A DNA stretch of 64,000 nt from Streptomyces armeniacus (GCF_003355155.1 NZ_CP031320.1:4641367-4705366); one strand, 5' to 3'. Positions 33,597 through 41,957 are shown, numbered from the stretch's first letter. Numbers and translations: made by a program. Notes: generated from the sequence alone by a model not told the origin.

Positions 33597-33717
33597 CTGT
33601 ATGAGTGGTTCCATCGACCGTTGTTGGCCGGTTGAGTTCGCTACACGGCGTCGCCGTGCGCGGATTCCGCCGCGCCTGTCGAGAGGACGCTCGCGGCCCG
33701 GCCGGGCCGACGTACGG

Positions 33718-34080
33718 CTAGCCGGCGCCAGCGGGGCGTTCTCCTTGCGGGTCGAGGGTGCGCGTGGCCAGGTGGAGGCGCATGCCGGCGGAGTCGCTGA
33801 CGAAGGCCGCGGCTTCTTCGATCGCGCAGGCGGCGGACTCGGCATCGTCGGGGTCGACTGTGCTGACCGCAGCGGCCTGGCCGGCCTTGGTGAGCAGTTG
33901 CGCCAGGGCGCCGAGGGCGCCGTCCTGCGGGTGCGCCTCGTGGTGGAGTTCGTGCACGATCTGGGCGAGCACGTGAGCGTCGGTTTCACCGTCGAGTTCG
34001 TCCTCGATCTGCTGGAGGGCGAGTCGGGCGATCGCGGCTGCGGCGCGGACGCGTTCCAGGGGTCGGGAGCGGGCTGTCAC
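33718..34080 (-). CDS. Unknown 120-residue helical acidic protein
   Basis: GTG 34080 overlaps the upstream stop (GTGA). The sequence TARSRPLERVRAAAAIARLALQQIEDELDGETDAHVLAQIVHELHHEAHP and CAIEEAAAFVSDSAGMRLHLATRTLD suggests a helical bundle with clustered His residues. No motif is recognised. Translational coupling to the DUF3307-like membrane protein implies related function. Confidence 0.6.
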   Translation of the reverse strand: MTARSRPLERVRAAAAIARLALQQIEDELDGETDAHVLAQIVHELHHEAHPQDGALGALAQLLTKAGQAAAVSTVDPDDAESAACAIEEAAAFVSDSAGMRLHLATRTLDPQGERPAGAG

Positions 34081-34583
34081 CGGCTGGTCGCCTTCGTGGT
34101 GGCGATGAGGGCGGCCGCGGTCTCCCAGCCGTGGTGCCACGCGCTGTCGAGGTGGAAGGCGCCGTTCATGCCGAAGTCGGCCAGCTTGTAGAAGTTGGTC
34201 TTTCCGGTCTTGTCGGCGAGCTTCTCCAGGATGCCGTGGCCCGGCACCCTGCGGTCCGCGATGTAGTGCGTGCCGAGTGATAGGGCGAGCGCCGCCGCGG
34301 CCGCGCCGGGGTGAACCCGGATGCCCAGTGCGCGGGCTCCGAGGCCGACGACGAGCGCCTGCGTGGCGGTGTAGGTGAGGCAGTGGTGCAGGCACGCCTT
34401 GCGGCCGTCGGCGGTGCCGTGAGCGGTCTTCTGTTTGGTCTGCGGGTCCTCGTATGTGACCGGGGCGTCGTCGGAGGCCCCCTTCACGCGGGCGCAGAAG
34501 TCGTTTTGGACCCAGAAGTCGCCGATCGCGCTGGCAGCGCGGGTCAGTCCGAGCAGGGCCGCGAAGGCGGCAGGACGGTGCAT
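34077..34583 (-). CDS. DUF3307-like membrane protein
   Basis: The 168-residue protein has the order GDFWVQNDFCARVKG, HHCLTYTATQALVVGLGARAL, LALSLGTHYIADRRVPGHGILEKL and GAFHLDSAWHHGWETAAALI. These His/Asp-bearing hydrophobic segments resemble DUF3307 proteins (GDFxxQ, HHxxxYT, HxxxDRR, DQxxH). ATG 34583 follows CAGGAGAC. Function is unknown. In other genomes such proteins are encoded by phages and plasmids. Confidence 0.65.
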   Translation of the reverse strand: MHRPAAFAALLGLTRAASAIGDFWVQNDFCARVKGASDDAPVTYEDPQTKQKTAHGTADGRKACLHHCLTYTATQALVVGLGARALGIRVHPGAAAAALALSLGTHYIADRRVPGHGILEKLADKTGKTNFYKLADFGMNGAFHLDSAWHHGWETAAALIATTKATSR

Positions 34584-34656
34584 TGCTGTGTCTCCTGATC
34601 TTGAAAGGGGTGAGGGAGGAGCGGCGAGGCGTTCGCTGGTGCTCGGCCGCTCGGAG

Positions 34657-34692
34657 ACCCTGCCCCCGGCCGGGTGCGGCTGGGGGCAGGGT
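34657..34692. terminator. Hairpin upstream of gene 34077-34583
   Basis: ACCCTGCCCCC (34657-34667) and GGGGGCAGGGT (34682-34692) form a perfect 11-bp stem. It ends the transcription unit containing 34842-35030. Confidence 0.7.
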
Positions 34693-34841
34693 TGTGCAAA
34701 GGAGGTTCGTCCGGCCGGGATGAGCGGCGTGGACGGGCAGGGGTGTTGGCCAACTCGCCTTTCACCGATGTGGTGCGCGGCGGCCCGTGCCCTCAGCCGG
34801 AGCCGTGTGGGACGGGGTGAGGGCAGGCGGCCGTACGTCGG

Positions 34842-35030
34842 TCAGTTGCTGTTGAAGCGGTTGCCGATCCCGCCGTGGTTGTCGCCCTGGACGATGACCG
34901 TGCCGTCCCCTTCGATGTGTGTGGTGCGGACGTCACCGCGGACCGTTCCGGCCTGCGCGACGGTCTTCGCCTCACTCCTGGTGATCTCGTTGCTGCTGCC
35001 ACCCTCACTGGGCTTCCGCCGTCCGAACAC
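34842..35030 (-). CDS. Unknown 62-residue protein
   Basis: GTG 35030 follows AAGGAG at ideal spacing. The short product FGRRKPSEGGSSNEITRSEA is followed by an alternating pattern GTVRGDVRTTHIEGDGTVIVQGDNHGGIGNRFNSN. That pattern suggests a small beta-solenoid-like or polar repeat. It stands alone between hairpins 34657-34692 and 35066-35126. No family is recognised. Confidence 0.6.
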   Translation of the reverse strand: MFGRRKPSEGGSSNEITRSEAKTVAQAGTVRGDVRTTHIEGDGTVIVQGDNHGGIGNRFNSN

Positions 35031-35065
35031 GGGTCACTCTCCTTCGTGTACCGGGGCACCGGCCT

Positions 35066-35126
35066 ATCCGGGCCCGCCGCGCCCGCCAGCCTCGACGCAG
35101 GGCTGGCGGGCACGGCGGGCCCGGAT
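35066..35126. terminator. 26-bp-arm hairpin terminator
   Basis: Arms 35066-35091 and 35101-35126 pair over 26 bp with one mismatch and a 9-base loop. It lies directly after the stop of gene 35126-35455 on the minus strand. Confidence 0.85.
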
Positions 35127-35455
35127 CAGGGGCGGCGGTGGGCGGTGTCGCTGGCGGCTTCCTCGGTGTCACGGGCGGCCATCCAGGTCCTGATGCGGTC
35201 CCGCGTCGCGTCCAGCTCGGCGAGCTGCGCGCGAGCTTGTGTGAGCTCCTGGATCAGCCACCGCACGTCGTCTGGGGCGTGGGCGAGGAATTCCCCTGCG
35301 GGCAGGCGGGTATCGCCGCTGGTGCCCAGGACCAGGACCGGCTGGCCGTCGGTGTCCTCGATGACGCCGGTGTCATCTTCGCGTTGTCGCCAGTCGCATT
35401 CGGGCAGCGCCCGTACTCGGGCTTCGATCTCGGCGAGGCGGTCGAGGATGGTCAC
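35126..35455 (-). CDS. Phage/ICE-type hypothetical protein, 109 residues
   Basis: GTG 35455 follows AAGGAG. The protein starts VTILDRLAEIEARVRALPECDW and has LAHAPDDVRWLIQELTQARAQLAELDATRDRIRTW, a coiled-coil end. Proteins with the HAPxDVxWLxxEL box are common in Streptomyces phages and mobile elements, but I know of no assigned function. It is bounded downstream by a very strong hairpin. Confidence 0.65.
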   Translation of the reverse strand: MTILDRLAEIEARVRALPECDWRQREDDTGVIEDTDGQPVLVLGTSGDTRLPAGEFLAHAPDDVRWLIQELTQARAQLAELDATRDRIRTWMAARDTEEAASDTAHRRP

Positions 35456-35574
35456 GGTGTTCTCCTTCGTCGGTGCTGGGTGTGGAGGCGATCGGGTCGC
35501 GGGGCGGCTCGGCTGGTCCGGCGCTGTCCCGTCTCCCCTCACCGCCGGTTCGAGACCGGCGGATCGGGCAACCG

Positions 35575-36216
35575 TCAGCGGCGGAGCTGGGGCACGTTCT
35601 TCTCGGTCTCCACGACGCGCGGGTTCGCGGCGCCGACTACGCCTTCGAGTGCGTCCCACAGGCGCTGCCCGCTGGCGCCCCATTCGGGGGCGTAGATGGT
35701 GACCTGCCACGCGTACATGAGCGCCCCGAAGGCATCGAAGCTGACACCGGGCCACATGCAGCGCAGTTCGCCGTGTCCGAGGTATCCGGGAAACACGGAG
35801 TGCGGCTGCCCGTCCCGGGTGGTCAGGACGACGTCCTCATCTACGCGTCCCGCCGCACGACCGCCCAGGACGATCCTCAGGTCGTGCTCAGCGGCCATGT
35901 CCTCGAGCCGTGCGACGAGTTCGTCCTCGTCGACGAAGCCAGTCACCGATGCACGCTGCGACCACATGACGCCGTCGTCGGGCTCGGTGATACCGGGCTG
36001 GCTGTCGACGGTCAGGTAGCCAGCCCGGTTGAGCTGGGCGAGGACGCGGATCATGGCAGGGTTGGTTTCTTCTTCCGGCCCGTAGCCCGGCTGGTAGCCG
36101 GGCCAGGACTTGATGTCGCGCTCCAGCCACCGCGCCATCAGGTCGCCGAGGTCGCTCAGGGTGTGGGCGGCCCTCCACCTCTTGCGGTCGGCGCGGCTCA
36201 TCCATGGGAGTTTCAT
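35575..36216 (-). CDS. DUF6919-like mobile-element protein
   Basis: I chose ATG 36216 (MKLPWMSRADRKRWRAAHTL). The 213-residue protein has LGDLMARWLERDIKSWPGYQPGYGPEEETNPAMIRVLAQLNRAGYLTVDSQPG, which I recognise from a family of Streptomyces plasmid/phage proteins (DUF6919). Later parts include DDELVARLEDMAAEHDLRIVLGGR and WQVTIYAPEWGASGQRLWDAL. Function is unknown. No conserved catalytic residues are visible. Confidence 0.7.
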   Translation of the reverse strand: MKLPWMSRADRKRWRAAHTLSDLGDLMARWLERDIKSWPGYQPGYGPEEETNPAMIRVLAQLNRAGYLTVDSQPGITEPDDGVMWSQRASVTGFVDEDELVARLEDMAAEHDLRIVLGGRAAGRVDEDVVLTTRDGQPHSVFPGYLGHGELRCMWPGVSFDAFGALMYAWQVTIYAPEWGASGQRLWDALEGVVGAANPRVVETEKNVPQLRR

Positions 36217-36247
36217 CGGGTGTGCTCTCAATCGGGTTGGGCCTGGT

Positions 36248-36703
36248 TCAGGCAGCCAGGCGGTGTGTGGGTGGGGGAGTGGTGTAGGTGCTCGGGTCGG
36301 CGGGGGTGCCGTCGTGGCACTCCAGGCAGCTCCCGAGGCTCTTGAGGGGCAGGCAGAACACGTACCGCCGGGAGCAGTTGGGGCAGGTCTGGCGGGCTGC
36401 CATGGCCTGGTCCAGCGCCCGTTCCTGCGCGAGGGTCGGGACCCGCTTGGGGCGCGCGAGGGCGAGGTCGTAGAGCCAGGCGCGGACGGGGTGGTTGCAG
36501 GACCATTGGGGCCGGTAGCTGCAGTGTTTGCAGCGGAGGACCGCCACGGGTTCGTGCCCGCCGGGGCTGAGGTTCCGGTCTCGCATCTGGCGACGGGTGA
36601 CAAGGTGGGCCGGGCAGGAGTCGCGGTCGTACTCCGGGATCCCGCTGGCCTCGCGCGGTATCCGTGTTTCTGTGCGGCTCTTGCGGCGAGGCTGACGGGG
36701 CAT
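36248..36703 (-). CDS. RRQxxxxxLxPGG-type zinc-finger protein
   Basis: ATG 36703 follows GGAG at 6 bp. The 151-residue protein has the core RRQMRDRNLSPGGHEPVAVLRCKHC, then ARPKRVPTLAQERALDQAMAARQTCPNC and CLPLKSLGSCLECH. It contains four CxxC-like pairs in all, probably two zinc ribbons. I know this family as common on Streptomyces integrative elements, of unknown function. It is followed by the DUF6919-like gene on the same strand. Confidence 0.7.
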   Translation of the reverse strand: MPRQPRRKSRTETRIPREASGIPEYDRDSCPAHLVTRRQMRDRNLSPGGHEPVAVLRCKHCSYRPQWSCNHPVRAWLYDLALARPKRVPTLAQERALDQAMAARQTCPNCSRRYVFCLPLKSLGSCLECHDGTPADPSTYTTPPPTHRLAA

Positions 36704-37033
36704 CACCAGCTCCAGGAGCCGGGGTGCCGCGCATGGGGCGTGTGGTTCACCGGGCGCCTTCCTTGCTTCCCGTACGGGGGTCCCGGCGGTGTGGAGCGGC
36801 CAGCGGCGGCCGCCAGCTGCTCCAGACGTTGTGCGGGCGGGGGAGTTGCCGGTGGTGGGCGCCGGGGCGGGGTCGGGGCCGGCCAGCTCGGCGGCGGTGG
36901 AGTTTGAACACGAGCGTCCTCCGTGGTGTCGGAACAGCGCTGCGCCCCGCCGGTGTTCGTCGGCGGGGCGCAGCTCGGCGCGTCTACCTGGGGTGGGTTG
37001 CGGGGCGGCCGGTCACGGCCGGTCCGGCCGTCG
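36704..37033. other. Intergenic region with terminator, no gene supported
   Basis: About 330 bp separate the zinc-finger gene from the NUDIX remnant. The only clear structure is the hairpin at 36939-36974. Open frames here have no ribosome-binding site and unconvincing codon use. Confidence 0.5.
36939..36974. terminator. Perfect 14-bp hairpin
   Basis: GCTGCGCCCCGCCG (36939-36952) and CGGCGGGGCGCAGC (36961-36974) flank an 8-base loop. It probably ends transcription from the minus-strand unit above it. Confidence 0.8.
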
Positions 37034-37130
37034 CTAGTTGATCGTGATCAGCTGCACGATGTCGGCGTGGTCGAACGGCGGGGGGAGGTCTCCGAGCGGC
37101 CACCAGCGGGCGCTGCGGGCCCGACGGCCC
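37034..37130 (-). pseudogene. C-terminal remnant of a NUDIX hydrolase
   Basis: The minus-strand frame SARWWPLGDLPPPFDHADIV ending in a stop at 37034 closely resembles the segment SAGWWPLSDPPPLLAFDHKDIL of the intact NUDIX protein encoded at 37812-38525. No NUDIX box or start belongs to it. It looks like the leftover of a duplication or of a second NUDIX gene. Confidence 0.5.
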
Positions 37131-37203
37131 ACCCGACCGGTCCACCCGCGCCGGCGCCGACTCCGTACTCGACCCGGGTCGGCCGACCAAGCGGCGCGTC
37201 GGT

Positions 37204-37704
37204 TCAGAACGGGGTGCAGGCGGGGCACAGCCGCGCGGCGCTCTCGGTCAGCCGGTTGCACAGGGCCTCTTCGCTGAACATCCGGGTGGTCACGTACGCA
37301 CCGCAGCCAGGGCCCGCGCAGGGCTCGATCAGCGTCAGCACGTCCTCTTCGCTGTCGTTGTCGTGCTGCCGCTGGGTGTGGTGCAGGAACAGTCCCTCGC
37401 CCAGGTACGCCACCGCGCACGCCCAGCGGGCGGGACCAGGGCGGGTGGAGTTGGGCGGGTATCCCTGCCACGCCTGCGCGTCCAGGGCGCGGGCGAGGGT
37501 GTTGGGGAAGGCCCAGGCGATGAACTGGGCCGCCTTCCGCTCCGCCGCGAGTCGCTGCGTCGCGTCCAGCTCACGCTGTGCCCGGTCGGCTTCGCGCTGC
37601 CTCTCTTCCCGCTCGGTTTCCAGCTGGGCCAGGTGCTGGCCCGCGAGCGGACGCAGCGCGCTCAACACGCCGGTCTGACAGGTCTGTTCGGTCGGGCTGG
37701 TCAC
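37204..37704 (-). CDS. Unknown coiled-coil protein with C-terminal Cys cluster
   Basis: GTG 37704 follows AAGGAG. The 166-residue product has a coiled coil (LETEREERQREADRAQRELDATQRLAAERKAAQF), then AFPNTLARALDAQAWQGYPP. The C-terminus has cysteines CAGPGC and CPAC, a likely zinc site. It lies between the NUDIX gene and the NUDIX remnant. No family is recognised. Confidence 0.6.
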   Translation of the reverse strand: MTSPTEQTCQTGVLSALRPLAGQHLAQLETEREERQREADRAQRELDATQRLAAERKAAQFIAWAFPNTLARALDAQAWQGYPPNSTRPGPARWACAVAYLGEGLFLHHTQRQHDNDSEEDVLTLIEPCAGPGCGAYVTTRMFSEEALCNRLTESAARLCPACTPF

Positions 37705-37811
37705 TGGTGTGTCTCCTTTGGGTGAGTCGGGTTGCGCTGTTCGTCCGGGCGCGCGGCACGCGGGTGCCGAACGGAGTCCGGACGCGGTACGGCTGCCTGG
37801 CGAGGCGGCCG

Positions 37812-38525
37812 TCAGCGGTTGAGGGGCTGTCGCCAGGCGTAGGGCGGGAGTTCCCCGGCGGTGCGGAAGGTGCGGATGGCGGCGCCTTCTGGGGCGTCGG
37901 GGAGCGGGGCGACGCGGGCGCCGTGCAGGGAGGCGAGCATGCGGGCGGCGTGGTGCTCGCAGCCGTCGCAGCCCGTGCCGTTGGCGTCGATGACGGTCAC
38001 GGCCACCGGTCCCCGGCAGGCGCTGGGGTCGCTGGGGTGCGCGGCCGGGCACCGGCCGACGCGCTCACGCAGGTACGCCGCCCACCCGGCCGTCTCGTAC
38101 TGCCGCTCGCGGGCGGCTTCGAGGATGTCCTTGTGGTCGAACGCCAGCAGCGGCGGAGGGTCGGACAGCGGCCACCAACCGGCGCTCCGGGCGTCATCCC
38201 CGGCCGTGGCGGTGGTGCCCGCCGGGAGGTGGGCCAGCCAGGCGACGCTGACGTACCGGCCGCGCGGGTCACGGTCGGGCCGGTCGAACGTGCCCAGCTC
38301 GATCAGGCGGGCGGGGTCGACGTGTACGCCGGTCTCTTCCGCCAGTTCGCGGGCGGCAGCAGCGCGGCCGGTCTCCCCGGGGTCCACGTGCCCGCCGGGG
38401 AGTGCGTGCTGGCCCTCGTACGGGTCCCAGTCGCGTTCGATCAGCAGCACGTTGCCCTCGGGCGTGAGGGCGACGACATCGGCGGTGTAACGGATGATCT
38501 CTGCAGGCGTGTGGTCGGTAGTCAT
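37812..38525 (-). CDS. NUDIX hydrolase with C-terminal extension
   Basis: The NUDIX box GHVDPGETGRAAAARELAEETGV fits GX5EX7REUXEEXGU exactly, within a typical beta-alpha-beta core (DVVALTPEGNVLLIERDWDP; VSVAWLAHLP). About 90 extra C-terminal residues contain Cys/His (GCDGCEHHAARM) that may bind metal. ATG 38525 follows AGGAGG. NUDIX genes are regular passengers of actinobacterial conjugative elements, where the pSAM2 homologue Pif blocks redundant transfer. Whether this one does is unknown. Confidence 0.85.
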   Translation of the reverse strand: MTTDHTPAEIIRYTADVVALTPEGNVLLIERDWDPYEGQHALPGGHVDPGETGRAAAARELAEETGVHVDPARLIELGTFDRPDRDPRGRYVSVAWLAHLPAGTTATAGDDARSAGWWPLSDPPPLLAFDHKDILEAARERQYETAGWAAYLRERVGRCPAAHPSDPSACRGPVAVTVIDANGTGCDGCEHHAARMLASLHGARVAPLPDAPEGAAIRTFRTAGELPPYAWRQPLNR

Positions 38526-38579
38526 GTTGGAGACCTCCTGAGTCTCAGTCAGTGGGTGTGGGTGTGCGTGCGATGCGGT

Positions 38580-38627
38580 GGCGCCGCCCGCCCCCCTGGC
38601 CTCCCCGCCGAGGGGGCGGGCGGCGCC
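38580..38627. terminator. 16-bp-arm hairpin
   Basis: GGCGCCGCCCGCCCCC (38580-38595) pairs perfectly with GGGGGCGGGCGGCGCC (38612-38627). It lies in the 240-bp gap between the membrane-protein gene 38769 and the NUDIX gene. The gap is otherwise featureless. Confidence 0.8.
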
Positions 38628-38768
38628 GATGAGCGCGTCTTCGAGTGCCAGCGGGTTGCCGTGGTGTCCGGCGCGCCGAAGCGTCGTGCCTCGTGGACGG
38701 TGAGTGAGGCGGTGCAGTGCGCGGGCACCGGGGGATGGCAGCGCCCTCCCCGTCGGGGGCGGGCAGGG

Positions 38769-39566
38769 TTACTGGCTGCGGACCTCGGCCTTGGGGGCGT
38801 TGTCGTCGGCGACAGCCGGGGAGACGGCTGGGAGGTGGATGTCCTGGTGGATCTCGGTGCGCGGGACCCGGATGTAGAGGACCGGGCGCAAGCTCAGGCC
38901 GCGCAGCGCGGCCGCGGAGGCGAGGGTCCAGGCGAGGACCGCGATCCCGGCGGCGATGGCTCGGCTGTCGGCTGGCGTAGCGGACCAGACCATGGCGACG
39001 CTTCCGGTTCCCCAGCACGTCCAGGTGAGGCGGGCGGCGGTGCTGCGGACGAAGCCACCGATCAGACCGAGCAGGCCCGTGATCTGCCAGAGGGTGTAGA
39101 CGGTGGAGCCGCTGATGGCGAGGTCGGCGGAGTGCTGGGCGGTGTACGAGCGGATCGGCTGGTCGATCACGGCCCACACCCTGAGGGAGGTGTCGGTGCC
39201 GATCTGCACGTGCGGCGCGGCGGTGATCAGCTGGTGGCCGGCTTCGGCGGCGACGTCGCTCGCGCCGTACAGCAGAAGGATCAAGACGGAGGCTCCGGAG
39301 AGTGCAAGGACCGTCTTCACCCAGTGCGCCATGTGGTGCCAGCCGAGTTCGGGGGCCTGGCGGAGGTCTTCCCAGCGGTCGTACAGGTAGCCGCCGTCGC
39401 TCCAGGCTTCGTTCCACCACGCCCGCGGGGTCAGCTGCGGTTGTTCGGTGTCGGTCGGCTCGGCTGGCGGGGGCGGCAGGGCGTTGAGGGCCTGGTCGTG
39501 GTCGGCCGCCGGGGGTTGCTGTCGCTGGGAGGGGATGTGCGGGGGCTGGTCGGTGTGCTCTGACAC
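38769..39566 (-). CDS. Four-span membrane protein of unknown function
   Basis: I chose GTG 39566 after GAAGGGAAG. The 265-residue protein has a proline-rich cytoplasmic N-terminus and PRAWWNEAWSDGGYLYDRWEDL. Four hydrophobic segments follow (VLALSGASVLILLLYGA, ITGLLGLIGGFV, RLTWTCWGTGSVAMVW, IAAGIAVLAWTLASAAAL). It may belong with the spread/transfer membrane proteins of Streptomyces plasmids (Spd), but similarity is not evident. Confidence 0.65.
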   Translation of the reverse strand: MSEHTDQPPHIPSQRQQPPAADHDQALNALPPPPAEPTDTEQPQLTPRAWWNEAWSDGGYLYDRWEDLRQAPELGWHHMAHWVKTVLALSGASVLILLLYGASDVAAEAGHQLITAAPHVQIGTDTSLRVWAVIDQPIRSYTAQHSADLAISGSTVYTLWQITGLLGLIGGFVRSTAARLTWTCWGTGSVAMVWSATPADSRAIAAGIAVLAWTLASAAALRGLSLRPVLYIRVPRTEIHQDIHLPAVSPAVADDNAPKAEVRSQ

Positions 39567-39681
39567 GGTCGGCTTCCCTTCAGAAGGGTGGTGATGCTGC
39601 GTACGGGATGGGAATGGCTCTGTTGCCGGGGCGCAGTGGTGCGGCACGCTTGGTTGGCGGGGCCGGGAAGCGGCAGGGGGC

Positions 39682-39879
39682 GTGATGGCAGTCGAGTTCG
39701 ATTCGGTGATCGCCGACGGCGTGGTCTATCCGGCGTTCACGGACGACGACGGCGTGCTGTGGATCGATGACGAAGACGACTACGAGGTGGTCGTCGACCA
39801 CGCGGTCGTCGACGGGGTGATCTATGAGGCGAGGGTCGACGGGGACGGCCGCCTGCTGATCTACCTGGACGACGACTGA
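39682..39879 (+). CDS. Small, very acidic protein
   Basis: GTG 39682 (or ATG 39685) gives 65 residues: MMAVEFDSVIADGVVYPAFT, then DDDGVLWIDDEDDYEVVVDHAVVDG and RLLIYLDDD. About a third of the residues are Asp/Glu, with only two Arg and no Lys. It is the only plus-strand gene among minus-strand neighbours. Small, all-beta, highly acidic proteins can be DNA mimics such as antirestriction proteins. That is an inference from charge only. Confidence 0.6.
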   Translation: MMAVEFDSVIADGVVYPAFTDDDGVLWIDDEDDYEVVVDHAVVDGVIYEARVDGDGRLLIYLDDD

Positions 39880-39961
39880 CGCGTTTGCTGCGGGCGGCCT
39901 GCGCCGTACTCGACTCCCGGGCAGATGGGCGGAGTTCGAGTACGACGCAGAGCGTCCGGTG

Positions 39962-40453
39962 TCAGCGAAGGTCGTTGCGGGTGCGGGCGAAGAGCATGCC
40001 CCGCGTGGTGCTGGTGTTGTGGATCTCCACGTGGTGAGCGACGGATCCCTCGTACACGTTCTTCGTGACGGCGGAGCGGGCGCGGCTGAGCGCGCCGCCG
40101 ATGGCGGTGGCCGCCATGGCGACGCCCGCGAACGGCAGGGTCACCATCAGCACGCCGGTCAGCGTGACGGAGGCGAGGCCCTGAAGAACGAGCCAGGCCC
40201 CGCAGCCGATGCCGGTGACTCCGGCGCCGACTCCGATGGAGGCGACCGCGATCCCGGCCGCCCAGGCGGGCACGATCCGGTGGTCAGGCTGGGGCGCAGG
40301 CGGTGCGGTGCCGTACGCGGGCAGTGGGGAGTCGTCGCGGATGGCGGTGGGGTGGTGGCGTACGGGCTGCTTGGCCCATTCGTCGATCAGGCGGCGGGCT
40401 TCGGTGGCGGCCTCGGATTCGGGCATGCCGCGGTGGGTGTGCTGGGGATCCAT
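39962..40453 (-). CDS. Two-span membrane protein
   Basis: ATG 40453 follows GGAGAATC. The 163-residue protein has a soluble N-terminal 65 residues and two close hydrophobic helices (AWAAGIAVASIGVGAGVTGIGCGAWLVL; LTGVLMVTLPFAGVAMAATAIGGAL). A polar tail follows (KNVYEGSVAHHVEIHNTSTTRG). It directly follows the FtsK/TraB-like gene, consistent with an Spd-type accessory in intramycelial spread. No sequence family is recognised. Confidence 0.6.
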   Translation of the reverse strand: MDPQHTHRGMPESEAATEARRLIDEWAKQPVRHHPTAIRDDSPLPAYGTAPPAPQPDHRIVPAWAAGIAVASIGVGAGVTGIGCGAWLVLQGLASVTLTGVLMVTLPFAGVAMAATAIGGALSRARSAVTKNVYEGSVAHHVEIHNTSTTRGMLFARTRNDLR

Positions 40454-40520
40454 GGCGATTCTCCGGTCGCGAAGGGCGCCACCCCCGCAGGGCGTGGCGG
40501 GGGCGGGGGAGTGGGTCGGG

Positions 40521-41957
40521 TTACTGCTTGAGCGTGGTCAGGGTGTTGCGGACGCTGCCGAGCTTGACTTCGCGGCCGCCGTCGGCGTTGACGAGATCCA
40601 GAACCTCGCGGGCGTCGAGCGGGTCGTCGTGTGCGTCGAGGACGGCTTGGACGCGGTCGCGCAGCGTGCGCGAGCGGGGCTGGGGTTGCGCCGGGACGGG
40701 GGAGGCGGGCTTCGTTCCGCCGGAGCGAGCGCCGCTCCGGCCTCCGCCGCTTGCCTCTTCCTCCTCGTCCTCTTCGGGGAAGACCGCGCGGTACGCCTCG
40801 GGCCCGTCCAGGCGCTGGCAGTAGGCGTCGCCGATGAGGTCCCAGGCGGCCTCTTCGATCTCGGGCGGGGCGCCGGGCCCGTACAGGTCCAGGATCATCG
40901 GATCGAGGCCGTCGGTGGGCATCTCCGAGCCGATGTTCCAGAACCGCATCTTGCTGGAGGGGTAGCGGCCGTTGACGTTGTAGGCGGTGCCTTGGGTGCC
41001 GGGCAGGTCGTCGTCCTCGTACGCCTCGTCGAACTGGGAGATGAGGTCGACTTCGCCTGCGTACTTCGGGATCGGGGCGAGGACCATCCCGGCGGGCAGC
41101 AGACCATCGGTCACCAGCTGCTTCATCATCGAGCTGGTCCAGCGCAGCAGGACGACTTCGCCTTCCTTGAGCATCGCGCGCAGGGTGTCGCTGCCGCCCA
41201 TCTCCTCCAGGTGGCCGGCCTGCGCGAACAGGCCGATGCCGACGCCGAGGGACCGGCCGGTGCGGCCGATGTCCTTGATGTAGAAGGTCGCTTCGGCCCG
41301 GTACGGGGCGCCCTTCTCCAGCAGGCGGTTGGCCTCGTCCACGATCTGGTAGATCAGCGGGTCGGGCCGGTCCTTGAGGAACTTCGAGCGTCCCATCCGG
41401 GAGTAGCGCTCCTGGCGGTCCATCATCGTCAGCCACGTGGTGCGCAGCTGCGCCATGGTGCCTTCCTGCGTGGTGACCCGCCAGGCGACGTTGCCGTCGG
41501 AGCCGTGCCCGGTCTGCCCGTACGCCTCGGGAGCGGACTGGCCGGCCTTGAGGTCGGCGTACAGGACGGCAATGCCGGAGCGCTTCATCGACGCGAGGAT
41601 GCTCTGCCCGGCGGTTGATTTGCCGGCACCGGTGGTACCGAACAGCAGCAGCCGCTGTGCGGAGCCGGTCTGCGGGTCGTACAGACGCAGCAGCGCGGGC
41701 CGGCCGTTGTGGTGGCGGCCGATCCAGATCCGCCCGCGGTCGTCCATGACCAGCATGTGCGGGTCGGAGAGGATGACCCGGGCGAGGGGGTCGTGCGGGT
41801 AGATGGTGACCAGCGCCTTGTCTCCCATGACGTTCGTCTCGATCGCGAGCCGGTTGACGTCCTTGATGCGCAGCGCGGCGGCGAGCCGCATCGGGTGGTG
41901 GGTGATGATGTCGCCGGGCTCGGCTGCCTCCACGGTCAGCTCGTAGATCTTGCTCAT
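40521..41957 (-). CDS. FtsK/TraB-like DNA-translocase ATPase
   Basis: ATG 41957 follows AAGGAG. Of 478 residues, about 106-113 are Walker A GTTGAGKS and about 201-207 Walker B YQIVDEANRLL. The motifs YADLKAGQS and GRTGRSLGVGIGLFAQ are typical of FtsK/HerA motors. An acidic, disordered region (FPEEDEEEEASGGG) is followed by a C-terminal winged helix (LRDRVQAVLDAHDDPLDAREVLDLVN). That parallels the gamma domain with which TraB/FtsK read short DNA repeats. It lacks membrane helices, which are in the adjacent gene. It may be a split TraB-type transfer protein. Confidence 0.8.
   Translation of the reverse strand: MSKIYELTVEAAEPGDIITHHPMRLAAALRIKDVNRLAIETNVMGDKALVTIYPHDPLARVILSDPHMLVMDDRGRIWIGRHHNGRPALLRLYDPQTGSAQRLLLFGTTGAGKSTAGQSILASMKRSGIAVLYADLKAGQSAPEAYGQTGHGSDGNVAWRVTTQEGTMAQLRTTWLTMMDRQERYSRMGRSKFLKDRPDPLIYQIVDEANRLLEKGAPYRAEATFYIKDIGRTGRSLGVGIGLFAQAGHLEEMGGSDTLRAMLKEGEVVLLRWTSSMMKQLVTDGLLPAGMVLAPIPKYAGEVDLISQFDEAYEDDDLPGTQGTAYNVNGRYPSSKMRFWNIGSEMPTDGLDPMILDLYGPGAPPEIEEAAWDLIGDAYCQRLDGPEAYRAVFPEEDEEEEASGGGRSGARSGGTKPASPVPAQPQPRSRTLRDRVQAVLDAHDDPLDAREVLDLVNADGGREVKLGSVRNTLTTLKQ

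Noticed and set aside
40521..41957. Calling the FtsK-like ATPase a chromosomal FtsK
   Set aside because: It is too short, lacks membrane segments in the same chain, and lies among transfer-type genes.
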